Below are positions 46,707 to 58,144 of a stretch of 64,000 nt of DNA, piece by piece. The DNA is taken from the NCBI GenBank assembly GCA_030549495.1, contig JAUIRK010000925.1, positions 1,036,575 through 1,100,574 on the forward strand. The letters are read 5' to 3'. The stretch is from Nectonema munidae (Eukaryota > Nematomorpha > Nectonematoida > Nectonematidae). The first letter of the stretch is position 1. Each line of letters begins with the position of its first letter. The notes under the pieces were generated by a model. It ran no database searches, was not told the DNA's origin, and saw only the letters and a list, made by a program, of their open reading frames with translations. The position numbers were made by a program, and so were the translations under genes.

Positions 46707-49304
46707 CAGAGGTGGGGAACCTTTTTGTGCATGAAGGCCATCTTACAATTCATTGTCCCTCATAGAGGCCTCACTGAACAAATTACTATTTTTGTTTTCA
46801 GGTATTTTATCCCCTCGTAGGACATTTAATAATAATAATCTAATAAAAGAACGACATGCGTATATAATTATCAAAAACAACATTTTTAAATATTTTATTT
46901 AAGTTTTTATACAAGTATTAATTAATAATATTCTTATAAAAAAGATAGGAGTATAAATATCGAGAATATGAAGTTTTCAAATATTTCATTTAGGTAAGTA
47001 GGTCCTTTTTATATAAATAATGACTTCTTTGAGTTTGCTTCTTTTGAGAAAGCATTTTGATATCAGGCTCCAACATAGTGATTCTTAGTTTTAATTGGTC
47101 CTCAAAATGCTCACCTGTCAACTGTGTTCTCAGCGAATTCTTTATTTGCGTCAAGTACGTGAATGTGGATTCACAACACTGTGTTTTAGAAAAGAAGGAA
47201 ATCAGTCGGTGTGCATGTTCATGAAGACGAGGATATTCTACCACCTTTTTCCAAATTTCAATGGGATCTTCCCTGTTGTCAAACAGAGATTGATCCGTAT
47301 TCCTTAAAAGATTCACAGATATCTCATTTTCACTCATTACCTTCGTAAACGGGCGAAAGTGTTCTTCTGAAATTTTTAATTTTAAAAAGCTACATCTCTG
47401 TAAAAATTTGGATCTGATAATTCACAATGTTTGTCACTTTCTTTGAAAAAGTCAATTATTTGCCTTCGTAAAGACAAAATTTGAGTAATACTTTCCCTTG
47501 TGACAACAAGCGTACTTTTGAGTGATAAGGCAAATCTACACTAATTACTTCGTCATTCATCATCAGCATGTTTCGAAATTGACGATGCTTCGTGGCATTT
47601 GCTCGAATATAGTTAACAATACTTATATCCTTTTGCAAAGTATCATTTAAAATGACAGATTTTGCACAGAGATTTTGTTGATGTAAAATACAACGAAAAG
47701 AAATCAGTTCATTTGGATCTTTGGTTTCTCTTTTAAGATGCGCAATAAATCCTTCATTCTTAATACAATACTTGTGCTGAATCTGTCGATTCATCTAATG
47801 CTACTAAGTAATACTCATTTTTTCTGGATTACATTTTTGAGTTTCTCTGTTATATTACAAGCCAATTCATGCTGTCGATCTGTATTAGTTCTTCTTGAAA
47901 GAGGCACCTCTTTATATTTGTTAACTTTTTCTGGATCTACACATCTTACCACTTCTAAAATACATTCCTTCACGAGTTCTGCATCGGTGAATGGTTTACC
48001 CTTTTTTCCAAGCAAATATGCAACTTTATAGCTGGCTTCTGTCGCAGGATTCCCTTGATGTAACACAGAATGGAACAATTGTCTTTGCTTTTGCTTTCAA
48101 TCTTTAAGTTTCTTCAGTGCTAGCTTTCGAGACTCACCCTCTAATTTGGCATATTTATTGTCTTTATGAAGAGCGTAATGTTGCTGTGCATTGAATTTCT
48201 TAACCGTTACAAGTGTGGTATCACATAGCAAACAAGACATTTTGCCGCCACTATTCACTAAAAAATATTGCACTTCCCATTCTTCATTAAAGATCCTATT
48301 TTCTTCTTTCAAAGTTCGTTTCAATGTTTTTGACATAGTTTAAAAAAGAAGTGTATATATTCTTCCAATGTATCAAAGGGTATTCCTTCATCCATGTTTT
48401 ATTCTAAACGTGTAAAGTTTATCTATATATTCAATAAAAAACTTTATTTAAATATTATATATTCTATTGTAAAAAATATAATTTTATATTCATAAATGAG
48501 TTTTATATTCATAAGTGAATTTTATATTTATAAATAAACTTTATTTATATTTTATTAATCATTTAAAAATTAATAAATTTGTTGATAAAATTTACCAGGT
48601 TTTCTTTAAAAATCAATTCAAAAAAAAAGTGTACGATAACAATGTCCTCATATGGGAATAGTAATATTGAAAGTTCTTCAACTTATATATTATATGGCTT
48701 TTTTTCAAAATAAATTATGATTATACTAATTTAACTTGTTTAGCTTGATATGTAACAATATACTTAAATCATACTTTTGTAATTTTTGAGAAAAACCTTG
48801 ACAAGTCTGGAAAATTTCAATGGAAAAAATTCACTCTTCAAAAATTTAATTATTAGAACATCAAAAATGGAAAAAAATATTTTTTTGTTAAACATAATTT
48901 ACTAGTACTTTATTTCATAAAAATATTTTTTTGAAGCCAATTGTCACTGTTACAAAAAATTATCATAAATTAAAGACAATCTATTTTGTGTCCTCATATG
49001 AGGATTATCATAAATAAAAGGCAATCTATTTTGTCATATAAGGACATTGGAAGAAAACCTGTTAATTTAAAATTCATTGGGTTCAGAGAAAAATGCTTCC
49101 AATTTCTGGGAGTGACACCACTGAACACAATTAATATTCCTTTCGTCTATGTGTGTGGTGTATATTATAAGTTTCAGGTGTATAATGATTTTAGACTTAA
49201 AAACTATTCAAGGTTTTTATAAAAAATAATATTTATATCAAAGGCTGCACTTGATGGCCCGAAAGGCCGCATGCGGCCTTAAGACCGCAGGTTCCCCACC
49301 CCTG
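46707..49304 (-). mobile_element. hAT element with intact ends and 8-bp target duplication, internally deleted
   Basis: The left end CAGAGGTGGGGAACC (46707) and the right end, read inward as CAGGGGTGGGGAACCTGCGG (49304), are typical Charlie-like hAT repeats. The 8-bp duplications are GTTTAGAC (46699-46706) and GTTTAAAC (49305-49312), one mismatch. It is 2,598 bp and sits inside the piggyBac coding region. Its transposase is incomplete, so movement would need a helper. Confidence 0.9.
46990..48336 (-). pseudogene. GTF2IRD2-like hAT transposase with stop codons and central deletion
   Basis: The start MSKTLKRTLKEENRIFNEEW is followed by a CLLCDTT...HYALHKD finger (48336-48097). An in-frame TGA precedes FHSVLHQGNPATEASYKVAY, GKPFTDAELVKECILEVV and SLSRRT-like PLSRRTNTDRQHEL, then YYLVALDESTDS (first catalytic aspartate region, about 47812-47777). 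The sequence then jumps to EGFIAHLKRETKDPNELISF and RCILHQQNLCAKSVIL, so the second-aspartate block (TDGAPSM-type) is deleted. The C-terminus (HRLISFFSKTQCCESTFTYL) carries the dimerisation region. The family has the BED-like finger, RNase H-like core and hAT C-terminal domain in this order. Confidence 0.8.
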
Positions 49305-50937
49305 GTTTAAACTTTAGAGGATAAACGATTGCTCTTGTTGAATTCGAAGCGATATTTACAACTTTATTGTCTTTCCACTGAACTATTAAAACCTTTGTAT
49401 CAGACTTGAAATCATAAGATCCTCGATCTTCTTTCGATTTTTTTTGAAAATGAACTATTTTCATTCTGTTTGCTCTAATAGTTCCTGTGGCACTGAAGTT
49501 TTTATCACGAAGAATTTTAAGAAGGATGTGAAGAATTATCAAAAAAACGTGATTTTGCTGCCGCTTCTTGACAACTTGGAGTGAGTCTAGCACAACACTC
49601 AAAAAGCCAGTATTCATTTATTCGAATCTCGCCCCCAATTTGTTTTGAATTTGAATAGGTAATGTTTAGAAGGCGCTAATACTACATTTTTGTATCCAAA
49701 TCTTATTGGCTTATTTCGAATGAATTGCTTCGATGAATGACATCGAAAATATGGAATCATTTGCTAATCAATAGACAAGTCACAACTGAATATGCCAAAT
49801 TGTTGTATGGATTCGTTTACTAAATTCTGAATCGGTTGATTTTTTCCTATCTTGTTACCTTCTTGCAAAGTGTCGTTACTACAAAAATGCAGAAAAGATT
49901 TAATTTCTTTGACATTTGCTTTCTAACTAAAGAACAGAGAACATCATCCCAATATAAATCTTCACGTGGACAACTGTTGTATCCCGATTCCGGTTACAAT
50001 AAGTATTCCAATAAACTTTTCCAACTTGTCTTTTTTTAAAGCAAGATAAAAAAATTTATGACCAGCATAACGGTTTGATTCTTCAATAATAAAATCCTTA
50101 ATTTTTTCACTGAAAAATATCTTGAAAATTTCTAATGGTTCAAGATCCACAAAATCTGTTCTTGTTATTTCAAGAGATGAAAATCAATGATGCGAGCAGG
50201 AGCTAACATGGTAGATTTTTTCCAAACAGGAGCCTCTACAGATTTGGTTTTTCTTTGACATTAAAAATAAATGCGGACCGCATTTATTTTTTGAACTTCA
50301 AGTTTTCCTACTTCATCGTGTGGAAGATTATCTGAAGTTAAAGCAAGATTTTCATTTTATGGATTCGTATTCAGTTTCTTGGGAATCTCCTGTATCCTAA
50401 AACATCTTCAATCGTTTCTTCAAGTGTTATCTCTTCACTTACTTTCAACAAAAGATGAAACTTAGAATGATGAAGTTGAAAAGAAAAAAGATTAACAAAA
50501 AACGATGGATGAATAAACCTTTCAATGAATAAAACGTAGCTAAGAGCATGACTATCAATCATTTCTCAAAAATGATTAGATCTCATCTGTTATACAAAAG
50601 ATGAGTATCTTACTCTTTCAACTTAACACCTGGAGTTCCATTACGGATATTTATTTTTGAACCATATGAACTGAACCCAAAATATTAGGAAAATTATGTT
50701 ACACAAAAAAAAGATGGATTCATGGAAAAAAGATCATTATCATTTGCATAACTTTTTGAGAGGAGAAGAGAAAGTAAATTATAGTTAAATTTATTCTAAA
50801 TTCATTTTATCTACTTATTAATTTATGAAAGAAAGAGGTCAACACCATATTCCATTCAATTATCCCATATGGATTAGACCCATTCCTTCTTGCATCATGT
50901 CTATTCGTTTTTGAAGGGAGGAATAGAGTGAAAAGGG

Positions 50938-52114
50938 TTAAGGACCACTGTCGTATAACAACTCCTTTCAATCTCACAATTCTACCTTAATCAAACACGC
51001 AAAAGTATTACTCAACAGGGATTATCAAAATAATATTGGGTTAAAAAGAATAATAATTCAGGTGGAAAATATTCCTTTATTATTAAATTTTAATCACATT
51101 TAATGATTTTGAAGCATTAGAGTAAAATAAGTATTTGACCTTTTTTGAATAAAATTTGGCAATTGATTTCACTCAGCATCCGGACGTGAAGAATTACATT
51201 GTGTTAAAATGTCAATTTATTTGAAGAAAACTCAAAAAGTTAATTTACATGTGAAAATTAAGGATGTGTGTTTGTATACATGCAAGTGATGGGACAATTT
51301 CGTTTTGTACGATTCCGATGACGATTCCTATTCTTCTTGATTTAAAAAATTTACTTTCAGTTTTGAAAAATGAGACTCAGCGCATTCAATGCTTATTTTA
51401 CACTATCTAAGTTTATCAGAAACAGATTTTACACTTTATAGAGGTTTTATCATTAAATTTTAAATAAAAGATTTTTTAGTTTAGACATTCACATAACTAG
51501 CCAAAGCCGCGGTTGTTTTATATTTAACTTTTATATCAATAGAGTCAAATGCTTAACTTTGAAGAAAGCGCCACTCTATTCGTAACGTTTTTGTTACCTG
51601 CGTGAGTGTGATCTTTTTGATCATTTATAACATGCTTTCACTGCTATCTAAGCTCATCATTTTTTTATAGACATATCTAGCACTAATCTTTGAATCAAGA
51701 GTATGGATTGTTTTTAGCATTCCTATATTTTATTTATAAATTGTTTAAAATTCAAGGGTCTGGAAAAAAGTCCGTAGACTTCAACATTATATAATATAGC
51801 ACCACTAGTTGTATGAGGATTGCGTGTACTTATATTGGTATCTTTTTAAAATATCATCAGTTTATTAAAAGAAAATCCTTAAAAGTTCCAAACAATAAAA
51901 CTGATCTAAAAAACTGTCAAAGTTATGCTATTATTTCTATTCGAGTTCACACAAATGTACATTATTGACTCGCCCTATCGCCCAAAATAACTTATTTTTG
52001 TTTGAGCTTAATGAAAGTTGTATAAATAAAGTGTTTCTATTAGAAGCCAGGATGTATATTATTTCATACACATTAATTGCAAGAATTTTAATTGCCTTCA
52101 TGAGATTGTAGGTC
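50938..52114. other. Spacer right of the piggyBac, nothing recognised
   Basis: AT-rich DNA without a supported gene or TE end. A weak CTGGAAAAAAGTC-type motif near 51761 has no partner. Confidence 0.45.
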
Positions 52115-52914
52115 TTTTGGAAAATGGTTAGTAGGTTATTGAATTTTGTTTTTTAATTATTGTTTTTTTATGGTATTTTGTGTTTTTTTTGTTTTTATTT
52201 GTTTTTTTTAGGTTTTTATTATTTTGTTTTGTTTTTTTTGTGTTTTGTTTTTTGGTTTTTTTTTTTTTTTTTTGTTTGTTTTGGGTTTTTTTTTTTTATG
52301 TGTGGTTTTTTGTTTTTTGTTTTTGTGGGTTTTTTTTGTTTTTTTTTTTGTTGTTGGGTTTTTTATTTTATTTTTTTTTTTTTTTTTTTATTATTTTTGG
52401 GGGTTATTTTTTTTAGTGTTGATTTTTTGTAATTTTTTTGAATGTTTGTTTTTTTTTATTTTTTTGGTTTTTGTGTTGTATTAGTTTGTTTGGATGATGT
52501 GAATTTTTTTTATATATATTTATTTTAAATTTTATTGTGTGTGTTTTTGTGTAATTTTTTTTTTATATATTTGAAATATATATATGTTATAGTTTTTAGG
52601 GTTTAATATATATATGTTAATTTAGTATTTTTTATTGATTATTTAGGTTTTTTGTTGTTTGTTTTTTATGTTTTGGTTGTTTAGTTAGTGGTTTGGTTAT
52701 TGTTTTGGTGTTATTGGGTATTTGGTTATTTTTGTGTGTTATGTGTATTTGTAGGTTATTGGAGTTGTGGGTTTTGTGTTTGTATGTGTTTTTTTGGGTT
52801 TAATGGTTTTGGTTTTTGGTTATTAGTTTGGTTTAGTATTGGTTATTTTATATTATAGTTTGTTTTTATAAATAATATATGAATTTTTGTATTTTATTTT
52901 GTATTAATGTAATG
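52115..52914 (+). repeat. 800-bp block without a single cytosine on the plus strand
   Basis: The last C before the block is at 52114 and the next is at 52915. In between the plus strand is T-rich with many G and few A, including long T runs (52150-52450) and GGTTATTGG-like text (52640-52860). The boundaries are sharp and the flanks have ordinary composition. It could be a strand-specific C-to-T conversion, a T/G-rich low-complexity array, or a base-calling/bisulfite-like artefact. Phenylalanine-rich frames across it are by-products. Confidence 0.9.
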
Positions 52915-53143
52915 CAGATTGTTGAACGCACTCATCATCTGTGTAATTGATCGTACAAGACTTGCGAGCAAACGCACCAATTCCCTTTCACAATGGAAGG
53001 AGAGAGAGAGGGGATTTCTTCTGAAAGAGTTTTTATGAACTTTTATATCATCCTACATTCACACATTTTTGCTATACATTACTTCTTGCCTATCTTCTGT
53101 TTATTAAATCGATTACATCCAATGAACAAGAATTTCTTTTTAA
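52915..53143. other. Short normal-composition spacer
   Basis: No feature recognised. Confidence 0.5.
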
Positions 53144-53273
53144 CCCCTTCGTGACCAGTGTATCATATATGATACATAAACAATTTTAGCTTTGTCTGCT
53201 TTTTCAAATAGTTTTGTTCATGAATCTTCTGCTTTTTAGTAAATATTGTCTCATTTTTCTGGTCACGAAAGGG
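53144..53273. mobile_element. 130-bp piggyBac-type MITE between TTAA sites
   Basis: TTAA at 53140-53143 and 53274-53277. The terminal repeats are CCCCTTCGTGACCAG and, on the other strand, CCCTTTCGTGACCAG (14 of 15 identical). A perfect palindrome GTATCATATATGATAC (53160-53175) lies 16 bp inside the left end. The interior is homologous to the MITE at 42406-42531. Confidence 0.85.
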
Positions 53274-54072
53274 TTAATTATAATTCGAATGAACAATCCC
53301 TACCGTGTGTATCGGTGAAAAGAAATCTAAGTGGGTATTCCGCGGATTATAGAATTATTGGAGGAGGAGGCAATATGTTGAAATGTTTTGAAATAAGGCG
53401 TGGGTGGGCATTTATATCCTCTTTTTAGACGATGAAAATGTTTATTTTTCAACTGAATTAAACATTATAATACGCTTAATTTCAAAAGAATGGAAAAGTT
53501 ATCTTTATTAAGATATTAAAAAGCTTTAATTAAAATGGAATAAACATTATTTTTTGACGTATTTGAATCAAAACATTAAGTTTAAAACAAATTGATTCCA
53601 TACTTTTCAGTGCAACACAGGTCAAAAGAGAATCGTAACTTTGCCTTTTTTTTCAATTGAATTGTGTGAACTTTAAATGTTTAAATATTACAGTTGTGTT
53701 TTTTATTCCATATCTTTAAAAGTGATTTGATAATTTCAAAATATATTTGATAGTGATAAAATTAATGATATTTTGAAAATTAAACGCCATCCAAACTTTT
53801 GCTATAAAATTCTAGAGATGTTTTTGTGTCCTTTACAAAAAATATATACATGCTACTTTTTCAAATTTTTTATTTCTTTCTTTAATCCATTCTTGTTCGC
53901 ATTGAAGTCATTATATTTTATTGCCACGTTCAGTTTATATTTATTACCCATGTCTATGTCTCTTTATTTTATTTTATTTTTACACCCTATAGTTCATAAG
54001 CTCTTAGAATGTAGCATGATAACGTTGAAAGATTTACAAAGAACAGAACGATTTTGTCTTATGTCAACTTCC
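53274..54072. other. AT-rich spacer, nothing recognised
   Basis: The frame at 53773-54156 is hydrophobic and AT-driven and overlaps a piggyBac end; it is not supported as a gene. Confidence 0.45.
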
Positions 54073-54076
54073 TTAA

Positions 54077-55992
54077 CCTTCGCAAGACGAAGTGTGGACT
54101 TTTTGTCCACTCTAATTTTTGAGCTCTTTTTACTCCACTTTATAAAAAAGTTTTAATAAGGTTTTTATATGTACATTTTAAATGAATATTTAACTATATT
54201 TTCTAAAAAAAATTATTATTGTTACATTCAAAAAAATGTAACCAATATATGAAACCCATCCCAATTATGTGGCACTTAAATTAAAATATTTTTTTCAAAA
54301 AGGGAACATTTTATTTTTTGTATCTTTTTTAAAATTAACGCCATCTAATTTTAAAATCAATGTTGGATTTTTTATTCAGTCAAATTTTCAACAGCAAAAT
54401 TTGTTACTTCAGATACATATTTTATACAAAAAGTTTTCATGTTAAAATTAATTAGATTTTATAATTTATGAAAAAACAAATAAATTTTTGCAAAAAAGTG
54501 CATTTGAAAAGGAATAATTCACAAAAAAAAACTAAATTTTTATACTTCTTTTTGAAAAATTGAGTTTTACATTTGGTATTGATTTGTCATATAGGATATT
54601 TTGAAACATAAACGAGTCTAGTAAACATTCATATTCTCAAACTGTCAACAAAACTAGATCAAGACAGTGCTTGGTTCCATATTCAAGACTATAATTATCG
54701 CTATCTGATTAGTTATGAAAAACTGCTCTTTCTCCAAATCGGTACCGACAAAATCAGAAACTTAAATTCTTCAAAGTTTATTGAAAATCACTTTTGAGCA
54801 TGATAATAATTTTAGCAATGTGAACATATTTTTAGCATATTTTACATATAAAAATAAAAAATAAAAACTTTTCGAAGTGAAAGCTTGTTCATTAGCAGTT
54901 GATGTTTCATATTCATAGGATGCTAAAAGAGTTCGAATGCCTCTTGGGATAAATGAACAATTTGGTCTAATTTGCATTGATCTTTCAGATAAGAAAAGAG
55001 CCAAACATTTCAAAAAAAACTTACTACCTCCTCTCCTAACAGATAGATAAGAATAAGGATCATTATGCTTCGCAATCACCCAGCTATTGTGTGTAGCAAT
55101 ATTTTCTCTTCAATAGTCCATCTTGAAAACTTATAAGAGTATATTCTCGAAGCATTCCGTTACAAACATCTAAACCACCCTTGTATTTGTTGTATTCAAG
55201 TAGCGTCTCAGGTTTGTTCTTACTCTTAAATATACTTATTTCTTTCAAATGTTGTGAAATTTTTCTTTGCATGCCTCTTTGGTATATAAGAAGTGAGAGA
55301 AGCATGTTTCTTGTAGAGATATTTGCTTTCGCACTCTGCCAGATGCAAATTTTTCAGGTGTTCAGGGCGTATGATATGAGGTATACATCTTCTGTTTGAT
55401 CTGCAATTTCTACAATTTGTTATAATATGATCTAGAGACCATTTGGAAAGATCGTAATCTATGAAAAATCTATCAATGAACATTCCACTACCTTTAAGAA
55501 TTTTGGAGTCTGTAACAAGCCTTTTGACAATAGAGTTTCCAGAAAAATACTGTCGATTTGGAAGACCAGTAACTTTCAAAAATAACTTTTCGCATCACAA
55601 AGATGGTAAACTTTCAAGCCGTAACGACCAGGTTTGGAATGATCGTATATTCGGTACCCAGTATTTATAGAATTTTTGATACACATAATCACAAAGCACT
55701 CTAATAGGAGATATTTTGTCATCTATATTACGATTATTTTTATCATCAAAACGTATGAACACATGAATTAGTAAGAACATGTCACGGCTCAAAGATGCGC
55801 GTAAAAAGGATCTCCGTCTGAAAACAAAACTTTTACATCCAGTTTTTGATCCTTAACCTGTCCAATGTGTACCACGCACGCTAAATAGGCTAGGAGATGT
55901 TCAAATGAAAACTTTTCATAAGAGTACTTTAAATTTATCCAAGTAGGATTTTCAGATCTAGAATGGTAAAGGTAGAATGGTAAGGTTCTCAA
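54077..55992 (-). mobile_element. Second piggyBac element, broken; left end at TTAA 54073-54076
   Basis: TTAA (54073-54076) followed by CCTTCGCAAGACGAAGTGTG, with the palindrome GTGGACTTTTTGTCCAC (54094-54110) 17 bp inside, marks one end. The transposase debris lies at 54771-55992 on the minus strand. The other end is not fixed; a TTAAAACCTTCCCTG-like sequence near 56525 is a weak candidate. Confidence 0.65.
54771..55992 (-). pseudogene. piggyBac transposase, at least four frame breaks
   Basis: Five minus-strand segments in order: a short N-terminal piece (55992-55789); MSRDMFLLIHVFIRFDDKNN with DDKISPIRVLCDYVYQKF (typical piggyBac N-terminal half, 55792-55595); a middle segment that includes cysteine-rich sequence; KPETLLEYNKYKGGLDVCNG with MLREYTL (the YNKxKGGVDxxDxMLxxY block, about 55210-55140); and VRRGGSKFFLKCLALFLSER with R (C-terminal region, about 55045-54960). 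The order is disturbed: CRNCRSNRRCIPH, which looks like a C-terminal cysteine-rich piece, precedes the GGLD block, so a rearrangement is possible. It is inactive. Confidence 0.75.
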
Positions 55993-57604
55993 ACATGAAC
56001 GATTGACTATATACTCAAACTAGTGAATATACACAGATTTTTGATATGATATTCGAACGTATCATAAAAACGAAAATTAAAATACTAGATTAGAAAGTTT
56101 ATTTAATTGATCTAAATTTGAAGAAACATACACAGTCTAACTTCGTACTGACATCCAGCGATACTCAAGTGAAAATACGGTAGACCTTAATTTAAAAAAT
56201 ATATTTATTTTCGGCCAAACTTGATTAGTTATTATAATACTCACTATGTCATGAAGATCCTTTAAAATGTTTTTACCCAGGTGCAAAGCTTCTCAAACAA
56301 AATAGCAGACTGTATTTAACAGGTCGCATGTACCACTCCTTTTCGCTGGTTACGAATTTTTTGAGTTTCAAGAAATGCATCTCTTTTATCCTAATATATG
56401 TGGGGCATATACACATATTATTTTGTTCTTGTTAAAAATAAATACTCAAATATGCATTAAAAATTTAACCTCTATATCTTAGATCAGAGCCTAGCGGGGA
56501 GCCCGAACTTTCGCGTTCCCCACAGGGAAGGTTTTAACCCCGTTCGGGGAATTGATATAAAATTTGATCGTCCATATTCTGCATAAAAAAAATTAGGAAT
56601 AATTAACATCTAGTTTAAGTTTTCTCATATCATACATGTATTTCAAAATCTCTTGTGCAAAAAAAAGTTGAAAATTTTTAGTCAAATGTTTGAGACAAAT
56701 TGCTGAACCAAAAGGTTGAGTCAGGTGATAAATTAGATATATTCCTCAAATTTGAAGAAACTTGTTTTTCTAAATTTGAGAAAATTGGATCCCATTTATA
56801 AATTTTCCCATCAGGAGCAGATAGGGATTCATTTTCTAAATATTCCAAACACAAAGAATCATCGGATCCAATAACTGTGTAATCATTCAGAGGGTATTAT
56901 CCGAGGCATCGTCTCTTACCCACCAGACTTTAATGCAGAAAAACGAAATTTCAAGTGTGAGTCGTCATATTTGATTTTTTTTAGCCATTAAGAAAAATGC
57001 AGGTTTACATATTTGCCCTGAAAATTAATAAAAGAAAAAAATAGTACTCAAATCAAAGACTAACTTATTTATTCTTTTTAAATGTTATTTATTTGCAAAA
57101 ATGGCAAATGACCCAATATGGGTGCACTATTTTGCGAAAAAACGACTCACTCACTCTCTCCATCTCGATCCCCATGTAACTTCTTCGCGGACTCTATTTT
57201 GAAAACCGCTGAGCTAGAAGGTTGATGTAATCAGAATTACAAACAAGGTAATTTGACTTTATAAAATCTGTGCAGTTGTAGTGGGATTGACAGATTACAG
57301 TGTAAGTATAATGTCGGGTAATAATGGTTGTGTGTTCATTGGACAAAAATTCTTTTATAAATCATTTTGAAAATTATAAAAAAAAAAGTTCACAAAATAA
57401 AGCCAAATTTTAATGAAAACGTGTTGCAATTTAGTATTTTTATATTTTTAAAATCCCTTAGTTGTATGGATTAACAGTACTATTATCAGGACAGTTGAAA
57501 AAGTAATCATAACTATATTTCCACTTTTTTTTACTTTGTTCAACTTCTCAACACAAGTTAAAAATTTGGTTCATCAAAATACCTAAATGTATATAAATTG
57601 AGTA
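55993..57604. other. Spacer with possible hAT-like MITE ends
   Basis: Near 56487 CAGAGCCTAGCGGGGAGCCC and, reading the minus strand from 57213, CAGCGGTTTTCAAAATAGAG look like TE ends, but they do not match each other well. A GGGGAGCCCGAACTTTCGCG/TTCCCC stem and CCCCGTTCGGGG palindrome lie at about 56497-56542. No gene is recognised. Confidence 0.4.
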
Positions 57605-57800
57605 CACTGTAAAAAATGTGTTTAGGCTCTAAACACAATGTTAAACACTAAATGAGTCCGTTTTTGGAAACACAATATATCTAAACATGTTTAAATTTTT
57701 TATGTAATGATAAAATATGTTTAAATTTATTGTGTACCAAAATATTATGTTTACGTAAAATAGTGTTTTGAAATAATATATCAAAGTTCTAAACGCAATT
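57605..57800 (+). repeat. Left terminal and subterminal repeat array of the CACTG element
   Basis: After CACTGTAAAAAATG the segment contains GTTTAGG, TCTAAACAC, TTAAACAC, GGAAACAC, TCTAAACATGTTTAAA, TGTTTAAA, TGTTTACG and TTCTAAACGC in both orientations, spaced about 10-30 bp. These would be candidate transposase-binding sites by analogy with plant CACTA elements. Confidence 0.7.
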
Positions 57801-58144
57801 CTACCTAGGCATTTTTATAACTACATTGAATTCACTTGCAGAATGTAGTGCTTGCCACATAAATGATGCTGTATTTTTTATCTCTTTGTTGCTAACTATA
57901 AAGAAAGCATCATAAAATAAATTTTTGGATAAATATACTCTTAGTTAAATAACTTTGTAATACGAAATCAACATTAATTTCAAAACACAAATCTTTCAAG
58001 AAAATTGAATTTTTTAATCTATTGATAAATAATTGAATAATTGAAGCTAATTTACAAAAAATTAAAAGAAAATAATTCAAAACAAGCTAAATATTTTATT
58101 TATTTTCAAAACAGAATGCAAGTATATAAAAAATGAGCTTGATT

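Larger units (their letters stand above)
46326..50150 (-). pseudogene. piggyBac transposase, frameshifted and split by a hAT insertion
   Basis: Pieces in order on the minus strand: EPLEIFKIFFSEKIKDFIIE with NRYAGHKFFYLALKKDKLEK, FIGILIVTGIG (N-terminal DDE_Tnp_1_7-type region, 50150-49962); then FSATGTIRANRMK and GSYDFKSDTKVLIVQWKDNK, VVNIASN (second half of the core, 49617-49320). After the hAT come RANRFAAYNKGIGGVDLLDR (the conserved YNKxMGGVD block, about 46680-46610) and QAKSQGRCSYCKVN (start of the C-terminal cysteine-rich domain), ending near 46326. Stops and frameshifts occur throughout, so no active enzyme is made. Confidence 0.85.
46326..50937 (-). mobile_element. piggyBac transposon, broken, interrupted by a nested hAT
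   Basis: Minus-strand piggyBac. Its right end GGG|TTAA is at 50937/50938-50941 and reads inward as TTAACCCTTTTCACTCTATT. Coding debris runs from about 50560 to 46326, excluding 46699-49312, which is a hAT insertion with its target duplication. The left end was not fixed. Removing the hAT leaves about 2 kb, a normal piggyBac size. Confidence 0.75.

Noticed and set aside
52160-52484. Three overlapping phenylalanine-rich ORFs
   Set aside because: They are by-products of the cytosine-free T/G tract; absence of C and A simply removes stop codons.
56515-56540. Right end of the second piggyBac at a TTAAAACC motif
   Set aside because: It does not match the left end beyond a few bases; left unassigned.
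56484-57214. A hAT MITE between CAGAGCCTAGCGG and CAGCGGTTTTCAAA ends
   Set aside because: The two ends do not match each other and no 8-bp duplication is seen.
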